Below, one piece after another: positions 53,218-62,257 of a stretch of 64,000 nucleotides of DNA. A program made the position numbers and the translations under genes. The notes beneath the pieces were generated by a model. That model was not told the DNA's origin. It did not search any database and saw only the letters and a program-made list of their open reading frames with translations. Origin of the DNA: [Pseudopropionibacterium] massiliense (GTDB lineage: Bacteria > Actinomycetota > Actinomycetes > Propionibacteriales > Propionibacteriaceae); contig NZ_LR027842.1 in the NCBI RefSeq assembly GCF_900607225.1, positions 28,438-92,437 of the forward strand, read 5' to 3'. Numbering within the stretch: the first letter of the stretch is position 1; each line of letters opens with the position of its first letter.

Positions 53218-53601
53218 ATGACGGATCGACGGCAAGGATCATCCATCCCGGTCCCTGTGCTGATGGTGGCCTACAAAGCGGCCGTGTATCTGGCCGGAGT
53301 GACCTTGGCGGTACTCGTGGGATGGTTCCCCCTCTGGCGAGGTGCTCTGGTGTTCCTCGCTCTGGTGCTGGTTGCGATCGGGCTGGTACCCCACCAGCAA
53401 CGCGCTCGCCCCGAGGATCTCCTCTCGTCCCGGTTCGTCGCGACCGTCTCCGTCCTGAACGGGCTGGCCATCGTGGTGCCCCTGCTGGGGCATCCGCTGT
53501 TCTGGCACGTGGTCGGGGTGGTGTGCGTCGGCGGCCTCACCCACGTCCTGTGCCGACGATGGATCTATGAACCGAACAGGAAGTTCCACGAGGAGCAGTG
53601 A
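53218..53601 (+). CDS. Small four-helix membrane protein (candidate immunity protein)
   Basis: A 127-residue membrane protein with four predicted helices (about 12-36, 41-57, 72-92 and 95-113) and a basic C-terminus (CRRWIYEPNRKFHEEQ). It starts four bases after the stop of the candidate peptide gene, inside an ATGAATGAATGA run, so the two are translationally coupled. Small multi-helix membrane proteins beside a secreted hydrophobic peptide are commonly immunity proteins; that role is inferred from context. Its GC content is normal, unlike its partner. Confidence 0.6.
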   Translation: MTDRRQGSSIPVPVLMVAYKAAVYLAGVTLAVLVGWFPLWRGALVFLALVLVAIGLVPHQQRARPEDLLSSRFVATVSVLNGLAIVVPLLGHPLFWHVVGVVCVGGLTHVLCRRWIYEPNRKFHEEQ

Positions 53602-53787
53602 CGCTGACGCTGTGCAGCGGAAAGGATTCGGTTCCTCGGCGGTGAGGCTGCTGATCCCCCAACGAGCACAAGCGGCGGAATGGCCGGTTCGGGCCTGTGG
53701 CACCAATGGAGGTGTTGGGCGATGAGCCGGATGACGGCGTGGCGGTGTGGCCTCGCCGATGGTGGTTCCGGCGTCGGTGTCGTTGGT

Positions 53788-53877
53788 GCCGCCGGGATCT
53801 TCACTGCGGTCGCGGCCCTGGCGGCCGCGACCGCGCGCAACCCGGCCCCGCCCCGCCGGGTGGGGTTCGTCAGGTGA
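53788..53877 (+). pseudogene. Remnant of an MFS transporter C-terminus
   Basis: GAAGIFTAVAALAAATARNPA matches, at DNA and protein level, the last 20 residues of the transporter at 50747 (MAAGIFIAAAALVAAAARDPA). The match continues into CCGGGTGGGGT, the first bases of the direct repeat. No start or upstream part of the gene is present. The rest of 53602-53869 holds nothing else recognisable. Confidence 0.65.
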
Positions 53878-54757
53878 TGCTGGCCGCGTAGATCTCCGCT
53901 ATGGAGGCTGCGAGCGTGGAGTCGAACTCCTCCTTGGTCTGGTCGTCGCGCAGGCCCGCGAGCAGGGCGCGGGAGAAGCTGGCGATGAGACCGGGGTTGC
54001 GGGCCAGGTGCTCGTCGGCCTCCTCGCGGCTGTAGCCGCCTGACAGCGCCACCACCCGCACCACCCGCGGGTGGGCGATGAGCCCGGAGTACAGGCCGTC
54101 GACGGTGGGGATGGTCAGCTTCAGCATGATCTCGCGGCCCTCGGGCAGGGCGTCGATGTGCCCGGTGAGGTCGTCGAGGAGCAGCCGCTCGGCCTCGGCC
54201 TTGTCCGGGGCGTGGATGTCCACCTCGGGTTCGAGGATCGGCACCAGGCCCGCGTCGAGGATCTGTTCCGCGACCTCGAACTGCTGGTCGACGATGGCCC
54301 GCACCCCCTCGGGATCGGCGCGGAGGATCACCGAACGCATCTTGGTGCCGAAGATGTTGGCCTTCACGGCCCGTGCGAGCAGCTCATCGAGGCCGGGCAT
54401 CGGTTTCATGACGCGGACGCCGTTCTCCTCGTCGGCCAGGCCCTTGTCCACCTTGAGGAAGGGGACGATGCCCTTGACCTCCCACAGGTAGTCGGCACTC
54501 GGGCGGCCCTCGATCTGCGAGTCCATGGTGCGTTCGAAGAGGATCGAGGCCAGGATGTGCCGGGAATCGAAGGCCGGGCTGGTGATCACCCGGGTGCGCA
54601 TGGCGTGGACCAGGTCGAACATCTCCGCCTCGGTGGAGTAGCGTTCCGGCCCGATGCCGTAGCCCTCCAGCGCGCGTGGGGTGGAGCCGCCGGACTGGTC
54701 GAGGGCGGCGACGAATCCCTTGCCGTTGCGCATCCGGTCCATCTGCTGAGTGTTCAT
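53870..54757 (-). CDS. fda: Class I fructose-bisphosphate aldolase
   Basis: A 295-residue Schiff-base aldolase of glycolysis and gluconeogenesis, the Fda type known from staphylococci and propionibacteria. [67 protein letters not shown] and [14 protein letters not shown] align closely with that group from end to end. GAGGAG precedes the ATG. A nine-codon reading frame (54783-54754) ends in an ATGA overlap with this start and may couple translation. Confidence 0.93.
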   Translation of the reverse strand: MNTQQMDRMRNGKGFVAALDQSGGSTPRALEGYGIGPERYSTEAEMFDLVHAMRTRVITSPAFDSRHILASILFERTMDSQIEGRPSADYLWEVKGIVPFLKVDKGLADEENGVRVMKPMPGLDELLARAVKANIFGTKMRSVILRADPEGVRAIVDQQFEVAEQILDAGLVPILEPEVDIHAPDKAEAERLLLDDLTGHIDALPEGREIMLKLTIPTVDGLYSGLIAHPRVVRVVALSGGYSREEADEHLARNPGLIASFSRALLAGLRDDQTKEEFDSTLAASIAEIYAASIT

Positions 54758-54783
54758 GACGTCTCCTCGGTGTGGTTGTTCAT
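54754..54783 (-). other. Possible nine-codon leader ORF of fda
   Basis: ATG at 54783 opens MNNHTEETS and stops with TGA overlapping the fda ATG (ATGA). The fda ribosome-binding site lies within it. It has no good ribosome-binding site of its own, so it may be chance. Confidence 0.25.
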
Positions 54784-54934
54784 GCCGGCAGCGGTGACCG
54801 ACGGCCCGCGGCGGCGCGGGTCCGGTTCCTGAATTCGATGGTAATAGCTTTCACAGGGGATACAAGAAGCGGGGGTCTCCACGGCCGGCGCCCGGGGCCC
54901 GTCCCGGCAGCAACCCCGGGAACCGCGCGACCCC

Positions 54935-56308
54935 TCAGGGCTCGGAGGTGAACCCGTCCAGCGGGACGGGAGTTTCGTCGTCGCCCTCCCGGAGCGCCTC
55001 GGCCTTCTTGGCCTCGAGCTGCCGGGCGCGACGGCGGGCGGCCAGTTTCTTGATGCGCGCGTGATGGTTCTCCAGGACGAGATCCCGGCGGTTTTCGCGA
55101 TCGTCCAGCGCCCTCAGGACCTCGTCGAGGCGAAGGAACATCAGATCCTCCGAGGCCGCCACCTGATTCCGGTCCTGCAGACGCTGCGCGACCTCGTCGA
55201 ACGCCAGGTGGAAGACCGGGATGATCTCCAGCAGCAGGAAGATCGTCCCGACCGCCCCGGTCATCAACGTGCGGGTCCTCGTGACGTTCCATCTCCAGCG
55301 GGCGCGTTTCCTGAAGGGCAGCTTCCGCTCCACCTGTTTCGCGGTGTCCTCGTCGGTGAGCAGATCGTCCAGGCCGTCAATCGGTTCGCTGCCGAGGAGA
55401 GCCACCAGCAAACGGAACGGAATCGACGGGCGGGGCGAGAAGGACCAGTCGAGTTTCTCGAGCTCGACGGGCAGACCGGTGAGCAGGGCGTCGACCTGCG
55501 ACTCGATCGCCGCCCCCCGCGGCAGGGAACGAACCACCGCGAAGATGACGTCCTCGATGTCCTTCGGGGTCTCGGCCACATCGAAGGCGGGCTCCGGAAT
55601 CGAAACCACGACCTGCTGTAGATCCATGGCCCGGGCGTCCTCGCTCATCCTCCGGAAATGCTCGAACAGAGGAGCCAGGGGGTTGCTCTTATCGATCAAC
55701 AGCAGCTGGAGGAAATAGGCCGCGATGTTCTCGGCCAGTTCGTCGTCGGCATCGGGTTGCTTCTTGAGCAGGCGGCCGGCCTGCCAGTACATCCAGACCA
55801 GGCCCAGGCCGTAGTACATCGCGCCGTTGTGCAGGCAGGTTTTGAACAGGCCGACGATCTCCTCGACCAGGCGCTCCAGGTCCTCGTCGTTCAGGGAACC
55901 CGCCTGCGCGGCGCGCTGCCGGAGACGGTCGAGCCGGTTCCGGAAGCCCCGCTCCTCCCGTCGCCAGCGAGCCGGGTCGTGTCGCAGGACCTTGAACAGC
56001 ACCCGGGGGGCACGATGGAACACGCCGGGTTTGAGACGGAAGGGCGGCGGTTCGTCCTTCTTCTCCGCGGGAGCCTCCTTCACGACCGCCGGGTCCGCTG
56101 CGGGATCGGTCCTGGCGTTCAACGAGGTCATGATGGTGGCCGGGTCCAGCGTGATGCCGATGCCTGCCGAATCGACTAGATCGGTGATGACGTCGAGGAT
56201 GGTCGTGACGAGGAACTCATCGAGTGGGTAGGTGGCCCAGTCGTCCTCCTGGCCGGGGATGAACCTTCTCGGGTCCAGTGTCCCCCCGGGGTTCGTCGTG
56301 GCGTTGAT
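54935..56308 (-). CDS. Unknown protein, paralogue 1, apparently starting at ATC
   Basis: About 457 residues, no recognised family. The body has RAPRVLFKVLRHDPARWR, HNGAMYYGLGLVWMYW, one hydrophobic stretch (VGTIFLLLEIIPVFHLAF) and a basic/acidic coiled tail. The first ATG in frame is at 56131, but conserved protein sequence continues upstream of it (YPLDEFLVTTILDVITDL, LDPATI) and is shared with the paralogue. No ATG, GTG or TTG exists there. GGAGGAG stands five bases before ATC at 56308, and the paralogue has the same arrangement, so a rare ATC start is likely. If not, the gene starts at 56131 (398 residues). Confidence 0.6.
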   Translation of the reverse strand: MNATTNPGGTLDPRRFIPGQEDDWATYPLDEFLVTTILDVITDLVDSAGIGITLDPATIMTSLNARTDPAADPAVVKEAPAEKKDEPPPFRLKPGVFHRAPRVLFKVLRHDPARWRREERGFRNRLDRLRQRAAQAGSLNDEDLERLVEEIVGLFKTCLHNGAMYYGLGLVWMYWQAGRLLKKQPDADDELAENIAAYFLQLLLIDKSNPLAPLFEHFRRMSEDARAMDLQQVVVSIPEPAFDVAETPKDIEDVIFAVVRSLPRGAAIESQVDALLTGLPVELEKLDWSFSPRPSIPFRLLVALLGSEPIDGLDDLLTDEDTAKQVERKLPFRKRARWRWNVTRTRTLMTGAVGTIFLLLEIIPVFHLAFDEVAQRLQDRNQVAASEDLMFLRLDEVLRALDDRENRRDLVLENHHARIKKLAARRRARQLEAKKAEALREGDDETPVPLDGFTSEP

Positions 56309-56486
56309 GATCGCTCCTCCTCGCTGCCCGTTACCGCCTTCATTGTGTCAAATTCCGGACCGACGATCCCTGTTCTGACGTGATTCCATGTGGCGACCGT
56401 GGCGCTGACATCACGGCGGGGTCGCGGCAGCGGAGGGTTTTGCCGGGGAGGCGGTTCTCGTTCGCGACGCCCCTGTTCGCGGGGCC

Positions 56487-57832
56487 CTACCCGGACGGCG
56501 AGAAGAGCTTGGCCAGCGAGACGGGGGTCGCGTTGCCGTCCTCCTCCCTGACCTCCGCGGCTTCTGCCTGCTCGGCCCGGCGTTCAATCATTTTCTCGCG
56601 GTGCTCCGCGCGACGTCGGGCGACGAGTTCGTGCTGCGGTTCCCGGCCCAGCAGGCTCTTCGAGATCTCGTCGAACGTGAGGAGGACGAGATCCTCCGGC
56701 GCGGCCACCCGGCGATGCTCCACCATGCGCCGCGCCACCTCGTCGAATGCCTGGTGGAAGACCGGGACGATCTCCAGCAGCAGGAGACCGTCCCGGCCGC
56801 GCCGGTGAGTATCCGCTGGGTTTTCGCGACGAGCCGGTGCCAGCGCGGGCGTTTCCTGAGCGGTAGTTTCCTCGCCACCCGTTTCGCGACATTCGTTCCG
56901 CGGGGCGAGCCGTCCAGTCCGTCGACGGGTTCGCTGCTCAGGGCGATGACCAGCAGCCGTGGCGGGAGTTTCGTCCGGGGGGAGAACGGCCAGTCGAGCC
57001 GGTCGAGGGGGACGGGCAGGTCGGAGAGGAAGGCGTCGATCCGCGATTCGAACCTGCGGCCCCTGGGCAGGGCGCGCAGTTTCTCGAGGATCAGGTTCTC
57101 AAGGTCCGCCGGGTTCCGGGTCTTCAGGATGTCGGCTTCCGGGATTTCCTCCACGCGTTCCGGCAGGTGGAGGTGCTGGGCGTCCTCCTGCAGCTCCTGG
57201 TAGCGCCTGAACAGGGAGGACAGGCGGCTCCTGCGGTCGACCAGCAACTGCAGGTAATGGGTCAGCACGTTGTCTGCCAGGTCGTCGGCGGCGTCGGGTC
57301 GTTTCCTGAGCAGGCGGTTGGCTCTCCAGTTCGTCCAGGCCAGGCCGAGGCCGTAGTACATCGCCCCGTTGCGCAGGCATTCCTGGAACAGGGCGGTGAT
57401 GTCGTCGACCAGGGCCAGCAGGTCCTCGTCGCTCAGGGATCCGGCCTGCGCGGCGCGGTGCCGGAGGCGGTCGAGCCGGTTCCGGAGGAAACGCTCCTCC
57501 CACCGCCAGCGACTCGGGTTGTGTCGCAGGATCTTCAACAGCAGCCGGGGTGCGCGGAAGATCACGCCGGGTTTGATGCGGAGGGAGGACTTCTTCGCCG
57601 CCGCATCATCCGCGGCAGCCGGGTCCGCGTCGGATTCGGCACCCCAGTTCGCGATCAGGGTGGCCGGGTCCAGGTCGAGGCTGATGCCCGCCGAGGCCAT
57701 CAGGTCGGTGATGACCTCGGCGACGGTGGCGACGGCGAACTCGTCCAGCGGGTACATCACCCAGTCGTCGCCCCGGCCGGGAAGAAGGCTCCTCGGATCC
57801 GGCGACCTCTCGGGGTTCGTCGTGGCGTTGAT
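56487..57832 (-). pseudogene. Unknown protein, paralogue 2, with a one-base frameshift
   Basis: Homologous along its whole length to paralogue 1 (RNRLDRLRHRAAQAGSL, LRNGAMYYGLGLAW, ILTGAAGTV). Near 56795 the minus-strand sequence reads GGTCTCCTGCTG where paralogue 1 has GATCTTCCTGCTG, so one T is missing; the frame then breaks into Ser/Arg-rich nonsense. After the shift the original protein continues in the next frame (MVEHRRVAAPEDLVLLTF, ending SLAKLFSPSG). It shares the AAGGAG-CC-ATC-ATC start region. A canonical ATG exists at 57760. Confidence 0.75.
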
Positions 57833-57879
57833 GATGGCTCCTTCTCGCTGCCCGTTACCACACCCAATTGTGTCAAATC

Positions 57880-58005
57880 TGCGGGGTTCGCCTGCCTTGT
57901 GGTCGTGTGCTTGCGCTGTAGCGCTGGCGTTCGACGGGAGGGCAAGCGTTTGCGGGGGAAGCTGGCGTTCGACGGGAGGATTGGCGTTCGACGGGGGGCG
58001 GCGCT
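57880..58005. repeat. Dispersed intergenic repeat, family B copy 2
   Basis: GGGGTTCGCCTGCC followed by GCGCTGTAGCGCTGGCGTTC at 57913-57932, then further GGCGTTCGACGGG units at about 57961 and 57983. It matches 3325-3505. No gene lies in 57833-58071. Confidence 0.55.
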
Positions 58006-58019
58006 GCCCATCCCAGTTT

Positions 58020-58065
58020 CTGACCTTGGTCAGATATTGACCAAGGTCAGGTTCTGGTCTAGCGT
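58020..58065 (+). promoter_or_regulatory. TetR operator overlapping the promoter of the efflux/Rph-like operon
   Basis: CTGACCTTGGTCA (58020-58032) and TGACCAAGGTCAG (58038-58050) are perfect 13-bp inverted arms with a 5-bp spacer. The right arm covers the -35 box TTGACC (58037-58042); 17 bp later comes TAGCGT (58060-58065), six bases before the ATG. Repressor binding would block RNA polymerase, so the operon is probably autoregulated. Confidence 0.85.
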
Positions 58066-58071
58066 GGACCC

Positions 58072-58647
58072 ATGAGCGATCGAGTGAGCCGCAGGCGCGC
58101 CAGGACCCGGGAGCGGATCTTCACCGAGGCCATGCGCCTGTTCGCCGAACGGGGATTCGACGCCGTCACCGTCGCCGACATCACCGAGGCCGCCGACATC
58201 GGCAAGGGCACCTTCTTCACGCACTTCCCCAGCAAACGCGACGTCTTCCGGTACCTGGGGGAGCAGGTCGTCCGGGTCGTCCTCGACGCGGACGTGGGCG
58301 ACGGCACCGCCGAGGAACGCCTCCGGCGGATGCTCGACGCCGCCGCCGACTGGCTGGAGGCCCACCCCGAACCGGCTCGGCAGATGGTCAGGGCGCGTTC
58401 CTTCAACCTCTCCCTCGACCTCGGCTCGGAGAACCAGAAACGCTTCCACGGGGTCGTCGCGGACATCCTCACCGCGGGCCGCGACAGCGGCGAGCTGCGC
58501 GACGACGTGCCCCTCACCGATGCCGTCCTGGCGTTGCAGTGCAACTACTACATGTGCGTGCTGATGTGGGCCACGCACCCCGGCGGGGAGTCCCTGCGTG
58601 ACCGGTTCGCCACCTCCCTCGACATCCTCCTGAACGGGCTGAAGTGA
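58072..58647 (+). CDS. TetR-family transcriptional regulator
   Basis: A 191-residue TetR regulator. The HTH (ITEAADIGKGTFFTHFPSKR, about 38-57) is complete; the ligand domain follows to residue 190. Its gene starts directly behind a perfect palindromic operator and is leaderless. It overlaps the MFS gene by 4 bp (GTGA), so it most likely represses its own operon and is released by a drug-like ligand. Confidence 0.88.
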   Translation: MSDRVSRRRARTRERIFTEAMRLFAERGFDAVTVADITEAADIGKGTFFTHFPSKRDVFRYLGEQVVRVVLDADVGDGTAEERLRRMLDAAADWLEAHPEPARQMVRARSFNLSLDLGSENQKRFHGVVADILTAGRDSGELRDDVPLTDAVLALQCNYYMCVLMWATHPGGESLRDRFATSLDILLNGLK

Positions 58648-59828
58648 ACCACCCCACCCAGAACCGCCGCGCCCTGCTGACCGCGGCGGGCGCGGGCATG
58701 GCGGCCTCCGCCATGATGCAGACCCTCCTGGGCAACGCCACCCCCCGCATCGTCGACGAACTGGCCGCCCCGGAACTGTACGGCTGGGTCGCCGGCAGCT
58801 ACCTCGTCTGCTCCACCCTCCTGCTGCCGTTGTTCTCCCAGTACACCGACCGCATCGGGGCCCGCCGCGTCCTGGTGGCGGGGCACGCCTGTTTCCTGAC
58901 CGGCACGCTGCTGATGTCCTGGGCGCCCACCATGCCGGCGCTGCTGGCCGCCCGGGCCGTCCAGGGAATCGGCGCGGCCGCCATCATGCCCGCCGTGCTC
59001 GCCGCGCTGGGGCTGAGCCTCGACGAAACCTCCCGCGCCCGCGCGCTCTCCCGGCTGGCGATCGTCCAGCTGGTAGCGAACCTGATCGGCCCGCCGCTCG
59101 GCGGCTGGTTCACCGACGGACCCGGGTGGCGGCTCGGGGTGCTGACCGGAGCGCCGTTCTCGCTGGTCGCGCTGCTCGCGGCCCGGAGCTTCCCCACCGC
59201 CGCCCCGCCCGAGGGCTGGTGGCGCATCACGGCGCGCAGGTCGTCGCCGCGCGATTCGTCGTCGCGTGGCGGTGGCCTCGGCGTCCTGGTGGTGCTCGCT
59301 GCCCTGTCCGGGGTGATCTCCATCGGCGCGATCACCTACGCGCCGCTGGCCCTGCAGGCGCTCCACGGCGTCGACGCCACCACCACCGGCTGGTTCCTCA
59401 TCCCCATGCTCCTCGGGATCGGGACGGGAACCCTCGCCTCCGGGCGGCTCGCCCGGAGCTCCTGGGCGCGTCCCCTCGGCTGGGCCCTGAGCCTCGCAGG
59501 CCTGGTGCTGGCGGCCCTCCCGCAGCTCGTCGTCTTCCTGGCCGGCATCACCCTGACGGGTGCGGGTGCCGGCCTGATCCTGCCGCTGCTGCTCCTCGAC
59601 GCACAGGCGTCCGCACCCAGGGACCACATGGCGCGGGCCAGCGGAATGCTGCAGTTCGGCCGCAACGCCGGTGCGGCCGCCGGGATCCCCGCCCTGAGCC
59701 TGTGGATCGTCTCCGGACTCGCGGCGGGCCCCGCCCTGACCGGTCTGTTCGCCACCCTGGCCGTCCTCGCCGCCCTCGGGCTGGTGGTGTGGCTCACCCG
59801 TGGCGGCACGAAGGAGAGGAAACCATGA
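58644..59828 (+). CDS. MFS efflux transporter
   Basis: A 394-residue transporter with about 11-12 helices. RRALLTAAGAGMAASAMMQ starts helix 1; LFSQYTDRIGARRVL is the loop 2-3 motif and ARAVQGIGAAAIMPAVLAAL the helix-5 antiporter motif, so a drug exporter related to EmrB/QacA but shorter. It is translationally coupled to both neighbours (GTGA and ATGA overlaps). It would export the compound that the TetR protein senses. Confidence 0.83.
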   Translation: MNHPTQNRRALLTAAGAGMAASAMMQTLLGNATPRIVDELAAPELYGWVAGSYLVCSTLLLPLFSQYTDRIGARRVLVAGHACFLTGTLLMSWAPTMPALLAARAVQGIGAAAIMPAVLAALGLSLDETSRARALSRLAIVQLVANLIGPPLGGWFTDGPGWRLGVLTGAPFSLVALLAARSFPTAAPPEGWWRITARRSSPRDSSSRGGGLGVLVVLAALSGVISIGAITYAPLALQALHGVDATTTGWFLIPMLLGIGTGTLASGRLARSSWARPLGWALSLAGLVLAALPQLVVFLAGITLTGAGAGLILPLLLLDAQASAPRDHMARASGMLQFGRNAGAAAGIPALSLWIVSGLAAGPALTGLFATLAVLAALGLVVWLTRGGTKERKP

Positions 59829-62236
59829 TCATCGGACTGGACCGGGTGCGCGCCACCGACATCCCCCTGGTGGGCGGCAAGGGAGCCAACCTCGGGGAAC
59901 TGATCGCGGCGGGCCTCCCCGTCCCCGGCGGGTTCTGCGTCACCGCCGAGGCCTACCGGACCGCGATGGCGCCGCTGCGGGAGGAGATCGCCGGACTGCT
60001 GCGCTCCGGGCATCACGACCGGCTGCGGGAGCTCGTCGCCGCCGCCCCGCTGCCCGACGGGCTGGCCGAGCGGATCCGCGACGCCGTGGGGGACCTCGAC
60101 GGGCCGGTCGCGGTGCGTTCCTCGGCCACCGCCGAGGACCTCCCGGACGCGTCCTTCGCGGGTCAGCAGGAAACCTACCTCGGGGTGGTCGGCGGGGACG
60201 CCGTCGTCGAGGCGGTGCGCCGCTGCTGGGCGTCGCTGTGGGGCGAGAGGGCCATCGCCTACCGCGACGAGCAGGGATTCGCCCACGACGACGTCGCCCT
60301 GGCGGTCGTGGTGCAGCGCATGATCCCGGCCGACGCCGCAGGTGTTGCCTTCACCGTCGACCCGGTCACCGGGCGCAGGCGGGTGGTGATCGAATCCGCC
60401 TGGGGACTCGGCGAGATCGTGGTCTCGGGTGCCGTGATCCCCGACTCCTTCGCCGTCGAACGCGGCCGCATCGCCGAACGAAACACCGGCGACAAACGCA
60501 TCCGCATCGACATGACCACCACCGGCGCGACCACCACCACCGACCTCTCCGACGAGCAACGCGGCCGGGCCTCCCTCACCGACCACGACGCGCTCGCGGT
60601 GGCGCGGCTCGCCGAACGGGTCGAGCACCATTACGGCCGGCCGATGGACGTCGAATGGGCCCTGGCCGGCGGGAAAACGTGGCTGCTCCAGGCCCGGCCC
60701 ATCACCACCGCCGCCCCGACGCGGCCACGACGGCGCACCGGGCGGGTGAGCCGCTTCATCCGCAACGACATCATCGAACACTTCCCCTCCCCGTGCCCCC
60801 TCGACATGGTGATGATCGATTGCCTGGTGCGGTGCCTCGACGCCGCCACCGGGTTCGCCGGGCTCCGGATGCGGCCCATCGCGGGGCTCGTCGGGATGGA
60901 CGCCGACGGCGCCGTCACCATCGGCCATCCCCGGCTCTCGTGGTGGCGGCTGCCCGCCGGGATCGTGCGGATAGCCCGGACCCCGTGGCGCGACCCGCGC
61001 GGCTGGGACGCCGACACCGGGGCCAAGATACGGCGGTTCACCGCCCGGCTGCGCGACCTGCCCGTCGCGACGCTGCCCGGAACGGACATCGCCGACGTCC
61101 TGGCGGAGGCGTTCGTCCAGGCCGAGGCCATGGTGACCTCCCGTTTCATCGACTACCTCGGCTTCCACGTCCTGCGTGGGGTCCGGCTCCGCGCCCTGCT
61201 GCGCCTGGCCAGGGTGAAAACCCGGCCGGAGGACCTCCTCGGCGACCTCGACTACGCCACCGTCGTCGTCGACCGGGAACTCGGCCGGCTCGTCGCAGAC
61301 ACCCCGGAGCCGGTGCGGCGGCTGCTGGCGCAGGACCCCGTCGACGTCGATGCCGTCGCGCGCCGGGATCCCGAGTGGTGGGGGAGGGCCGAGGACTTCC
61401 TGGCGGAGCACGGGGCCCGCACCACCCGCATGTACCAGCCGTTCTCCAGTCGCTCGTGGCGCGACGACGTCCCCGCTTTCCTCGGGACGGTCGCGATGAT
61501 GGCGCACGCCGAGCGGCGCGAACCGGTCGCCGCGCGCCCCCACGCCGACCTGCTGGCCGAGGCCGTCGGCCGGCTGCCCCGGTTCCTGCGCCGCCGTCTC
61601 CGGCGTCTCGTCGACGACTACCGCGCCGGGCACGTCACGCGGGAGGCCGGGGTCGTGGACTTCGAGGAGTTGGGGGAACAGATGCGCCGCCTGGCCCTCG
61701 AAGCGGGCCGCCGGATGGTGGAGGAGGGGCTGCTGGCCGAGCCGGGGGAGGTCGTGTTCCTCGGCTTTGACGAGCTGCTGGGCTGGCTGCGCGGCGAACC
61801 GATGGATGTCGCGGGGATCGTCGGGCGACGCCGCCGCGCACGGCCCCGCGCCCTGGCGGCGTGGCAGCCGGAACACGATCCCGTGAAACCGGGGAGCGGC
61901 ATGACCGGGGTGGCGGCCAGCCCCGGGGTCGCGTCGGGGCCGGTGCGGATCATCACTGGCCCGGCCGAGTTCGCGCGCCTGCGGCCCGGCGACGTCCTGG
62001 TCTGCCGGGCCACGGACCCCGCCTGGACCCCGCTGTTCGCCTCCGCCTCCGCGGTGGTCGCGGAAACCGGGGGACTGCTGTCGCACGCCGCCATCGTCGC
62101 CCGCGAATACGGCATCCCCGCGGTGCTGGGGGTCCTTGAGGCCACCACCCGCCTCCACGACGGCAGGACCGTCACGGTCGACGGCGGCGCGGGTCGGGTA
62201 CGAATCGAGGAATCGGCCCAATTCGTCGCCGGATGA
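59825..62236 (+). CDS. Rifampin phosphotransferase-like / PEP-synthase-like phosphotransferase
   Basis: An 803-residue enzyme. The N-terminal ATP-grasp domain has LVGGKGANLGELIAAGLPVP (about 15-34) and AVRSSATAEDLPDASFAGQQ, as in PEP synthase and Rph. A central helical domain of about 400 residues follows. The phosphohistidine domain lies at the very end: His754 in GGLLSHAAIVAREYGIPAV. PEP synthase has this His in the middle with a PEP barrel after it; here there is no barrel, which matches the rifampin phosphotransferase layout. It probably phosphorylates a small molecule, possibly an antibiotic, using both ATP phosphates. The ATG overlaps the MFS stop (ATGA). Confidence 0.75.
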   Translation: MIIGLDRVRATDIPLVGGKGANLGELIAAGLPVPGGFCVTAEAYRTAMAPLREEIAGLLRSGHHDRLRELVAAAPLPDGLAERIRDAVGDLDGPVAVRSSATAEDLPDASFAGQQETYLGVVGGDAVVEAVRRCWASLWGERAIAYRDEQGFAHDDVALAVVVQRMIPADAAGVAFTVDPVTGRRRVVIESAWGLGEIVVSGAVIPDSFAVERGRIAERNTGDKRIRIDMTTTGATTTTDLSDEQRGRASLTDHDALAVARLAERVEHHYGRPMDVEWALAGGKTWLLQARPITTAAPTRPRRRTGRVSRFIRNDIIEHFPSPCPLDMVMIDCLVRCLDAATGFAGLRMRPIAGLVGMDADGAVTIGHPRLSWWRLPAGIVRIARTPWRDPRGWDADTGAKIRRFTARLRDLPVATLPGTDIADVLAEAFVQAEAMVTSRFIDYLGFHVLRGVRLRALLRLARVKTRPEDLLGDLDYATVVVDRELGRLVADTPEPVRRLLAQDPVDVDAVARRDPEWWGRAEDFLAEHGARTTRMYQPFSSRSWRDDVPAFLGTVAMMAHAERREPVAARPHADLLAEAVGRLPRFLRRRLRRLVDDYRAGHVTREAGVVDFEELGEQMRRLALEAGRRMVEEGLLAEPGEVVFLGFDELLGWLRGEPMDVAGIVGRRRRARPRALAAWQPEHDPVKPGSGMTGVAASPGVASGPVRIITGPAEFARLRPGDVLVCRATDPAWTPLFASASAVVAETGGLLSHAAIVAREYGIPAVLGVLEATTRLHDGRTVTVDGGAGRVRIEESAQFVAG

Positions 62237-62257
62237 AACCGGAAAACGGGTCCCGAG

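Noticed and set aside
53565..53840. 91-residue minus-strand frame before fda
   Set aside because: Antisense of the MFS remnant, Ala/Pro-rich, no start signal.
59336..62221. 961-residue open frame on the minus strand
   Set aside because: Antisense of the Rph-like gene; Gly/Asp/Val-rich shadow made by high third-position GC, without motifs.
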